Shown: positions 6,085 through 7,550 of the stretch, piece after piece | How the letters are laid out: the number at the start of each line of letters is the position of its first letter | Position numbering within the stretch: position 1 is the stretch's first letter | Assembly: GCA_934307185.1 (NCBI GenBank) | Contig: CAKRCJ010000104.1 | Coordinates: 1 to 7,550, forward strand | Reading direction: 5' to 3' | Length of the DNA: 7,550 bases | DNA from: an uncultured Roseburia sp. | Lineage (GTDB): Bacteria; Bacillota; Clostridia; Lachnospirales; Lachnospiraceae | Notes under the pieces: generated by a model | Seen by the model: the letters and a program-made list of their open reading frames with translations, nothing else | Databases searched by the model: none | What the model was told of the DNA's origin: nothing | Position numbers and translations under genes: made by a program

Positions 6085-7284
6085 ATGAAACAAGTTCCTT
6101 TGAAAAAGATTTTTGCAGCAGTTGCGCTGGTGTGCTGTCTTACTGTTACAACTGCGTATGCGGACGTAACGCAGCAGGATATTAACGATGCAAAGGACCA
6201 GATTGATAAGCTCAATGACCAGAAGAAAGACGCGCAGGACGCAGTGAATGATATAAAGGACAAAAAGGAAGATTTAGAAGATGACCTTGATACTTTAAAC
6301 GGACAGATGTCAGATATCGTTTCTTCCATGAATATGCTTGAAACACAGATTAATGACAAGCAGAAAGAAATTTCGGATATTGAGGCAGAGATTGAGCAGA
6401 CAAAGCTTGAACTTGAAGCTGCAGAAGAGCAGTCGAAGGAACAGTATGAAGATATGAAAGTGCGGATACAGTATATGTATGAAAATGGAAATGTATCCCC
6501 TTTGGAGATGTTACTGACATCGGACTCTTTTTCGGATTTTTTAAACAAATCTGAATATGCTTCTGAGATTAATGCTTATGACAGACAAAAGCTGGAAGAA
6601 TTTGTGCAGATGCAGGAGCAGATTGCACAAAAGGAAACATCGTTAGAAGAAAAGCAGCAGAGCATGGAAAGTGAGGAAAAAGAGCTTCTTGCCATGCAGG
6701 ATGACATGAAATCAAAGCAGAATACGGTAAATAATCTTATCAGCTCCACGCAGGCGAATATCAGCCAGACCAACTCTGATTTAAGTGATGCAAAAGATAA
6801 GGTCAGTGATATTAATAGCCAGATTGCACAGATGGAAGAATACGAAAAACAGTTGGAAATTCAGAAGGCAAAAGAGGACGCGGCACGTATGGAGGAAATC
6901 AAGCGTCAGGAGGCGGAAAACAATAATACAGCCTTTTCCTATGTGGCAAGTGACAGTGATTTATATCTGCTGGGGGCTATCATCCAGTGCGAGTCGGATG
7001 GAGAGCCTTATGAGGGAAAACTTGCAGTAGGAAGTGTTGTTTTAAACCGTGTTAAAAGTTCCTATTTTCCAAATACGGTTTCCGGGGTTATTTATCAGAG
7101 TGGACAGTTTTCTCCGGTTGCAAGTGGAAGATATGCCCTTAGGTTAGAACAGGGCGTTAATAATACGTGTATGCAGGCTGCCCAGGAAGTATTGAATGGA
7201 AATATCACAACAGATGCATTATTCTTTAGAACAAATAATGGAATTGTGCAGGGAACTGTAATTGGAAATCATGTTTTCTATTAA
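6085..7284 (+). CDS. Secreted coiled-coil cell wall hydrolase with SleB/CwlJ-type domain
   Basis: This is predicted to be an exported peptidoglycan hydrolase. The 399 residues begin with a signal peptide (KK, hydrophobic core, AYA cleavage near residue 26). A long charged coiled coil follows (about 30-275). Near its centre is the segment RIQYMYENGNVSPLEMLL (127-144) followed by SDFLNKSEYASEI (150-162), characteristic of PcsB/CwlO-type coiled-coil proteins, which in other Firmicutes are controlled by FtsEX. Residues about 288-399 form a Hydrolase_2 (SleB/CwlJ) domain: LLGAIIQCESDGEPYEGKLAVGSVVLNR (295-322), FPNTVSGVIYQ (328-338) and GQFSPVASGR (340-349). Glu303 aligns with the catalytic Glu of SleB lytic enzymes. 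SleB and CwlJ are known from spore germination, but this architecture suggests vegetative wall remodelling (inference). The ATG at 6085 follows AGAGAGG at 5 nt. The gene is divergent from the HD-GYP-like gene and is monocistronic, with its own terminator. Confidence 0.88.
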   Translation: MKQVPLKKIFAAVALVCCLTVTTAYADVTQQDINDAKDQIDKLNDQKKDAQDAVNDIKDKKEDLEDDLDTLNGQMSDIVSSMNMLETQINDKQKEISDIEAEIEQTKLELEAAEEQSKEQYEDMKVRIQYMYENGNVSPLEMLLTSDSFSDFLNKSEYASEINAYDRQKLEEFVQMQEQIAQKETSLEEKQQSMESEEKELLAMQDDMKSKQNTVNNLISSTQANISQTNSDLSDAKDKVSDINSQIAQMEEYEKQLEIQKAKEDAARMEEIKRQEAENNNTAFSYVASDSDLYLLGAIIQCESDGEPYEGKLAVGSVVLNRVKSSYFPNTVSGVIYQSGQFSPVASGRYALRLEQGVNNTCMQAAQEVLNGNITTDALFFRTNNGIVQGTVIGNHVFY

Positions 7285-7330
7285 AACGTATTGCGCATAT
7301 TACATAAAACAGCATTTATAAGAGAATGAT

Positions 7331-7378
7331 AAAAAGAGACGTTTTTGTTAAAAATATACAAAAAACGTCTCTTTTTTT
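7331..7378 (+). terminator. Intrinsic terminator after the coiled-coil hydrolase
   Basis: AAAAAGAGACGTTTTT (7331-7346) pairs perfectly with its complement at 7361-7376, giving a 16-bp stem with a 14-nt loop. The downstream arm ends in a run of seven T (7372-7378). The flanking A-run means it could also stop leftward transcription, although no leftward gene is visible. Confidence 0.92.
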
Positions 7379-7432
7379 AGTCAGACAGGAAAATAGCATG
7401 ATAATTTTTTAACAAAAAAATCAATTACCCTA

Positions 7433-7461
7433 TTGCAATATAAAACAAAATATGTTAGCAT
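7433..7461 (+). promoter_or_regulatory. Possible promoter in the terminal intergenic region
   Basis: TTGCAA (7433-7438) and TAGCAT (7456-7461) are spaced by 17 bp, with a TG one base upstream of the -10 (extended -10 form). The surrounding 7379-7516 stretch is very AT-rich and otherwise shows no gene or strong structure. A start near 7468 would precede the possible start codon at 7517 by about 50 nt. Matches are only 4/6 for each box. Confidence 0.25.
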
Positions 7462-7516
7462 GAAAAAGTATTGAAAAGCCAATAAAAACGCTGAATACAC
7501 AATATAGTATCTGATT

Positions 7517-7550
7517 ATGGAAAAAGAAAATATAAATTTAGCTGTAGAAG
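7517..7550 (+). CDS. Possible 5' end of a further gene (partial)
   Basis: An ATG at 7517 opens a frame of eleven codons (MEKENINLAVE) that runs off the window. It lies after a strong terminator and a weak promoter candidate, which is where a new gene would be expected. No Shine-Dalgarno sequence is visible in the preceding 20 nt. The fragment is too short to suggest a family. Confidence 0.3.
   Translation, partial: MEKENINLAVE

Noticed and set aside
5910..6548. Minus-strand frame that would extend the HD-GYP-like protein by 213 residues
   Set aside because: Most of it (6085-6548) is antisense to the coiled-coil hydrolase and the extra protein is Ser/Cys/Phe-rich with no family pattern. A good start with ribosome binding site exists at 5909, and the family N-terminus begins there.
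6785..7030. Second plus-strand frame inside the coiled-coil hydrolase
   Set aside because: It is an out-of-frame reading of the coiled-coil and hydrolase coding sequence, and the Arg/Lys-rich product is typical of a shifted frame.

Overview
The window looks like ordinary chromosomal DNA from a low-GC Firmicute, most likely an anaerobic Clostridia member of the Lachnospiraceae type. This is inferred from the AT-rich base composition, strong AGGAGG-type ribosome binding sites, a Gram-positive lipoprotein signal, and the domain styles of the wall enzymes (GH25 with SH3 repeats; a long coiled coil joined to a SleB/CwlJ-type hydrolase). No mobile element, CRISPR array, tRNA or rRNA was seen.

Layout. 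Positions 101-2831 hold a complete methionine ABC importer, metN-metI-metQ (ATPase, permease, substrate-binding lipoprotein). It sits behind a good sigma-A-like promoter at 35-64. metN and metI overlap; metQ follows after a 108-bp spacer and has its own strong ribosome binding site. Positions 2912-4474 encode a membrane-anchored GH25 muramidase-like protein with two C-terminal SH3b repeats. No clear terminator separates it from metQ. A symmetric hairpin at 4474-4504 ends this gene and also serves the convergent gene on the minus strand. That gene (4512-5909, minus) encodes a 465-residue HD-GYP-related protein whose catalytic motifs are largely eroded. A 175-bp divergent region (5910-6084) carries back-to-back promoters with interleaved elements and a 5' leader hairpin. 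It leads into a secreted coiled-coil protein with a C-terminal SleB/CwlJ hydrolase domain (6085-7284), which is closed by a 16-bp-stem terminator. The last 170 bp are AT-rich, with a weak candidate promoter and possibly the first codons of another gene.

How the parts may relate. The importer is a self-contained nutrient uptake system. The two wall enzymes and the degenerate signalling protein share the right half of the window. The divergent promoters make linked or mutually exclusive expression of the HD-GYP-like protein and the SleB-type hydrolase possible, but this is inference. I see no convincing new multi-gene system. The observations most worth checking are the D-to-N change at the GH25 catalytic DxE motif, the degenerate HD-GYP domain, the PcsB/CwlO-like coiled coil carrying an unusual catalytic domain, and the interleaved divergent promoters with the leader hairpin.
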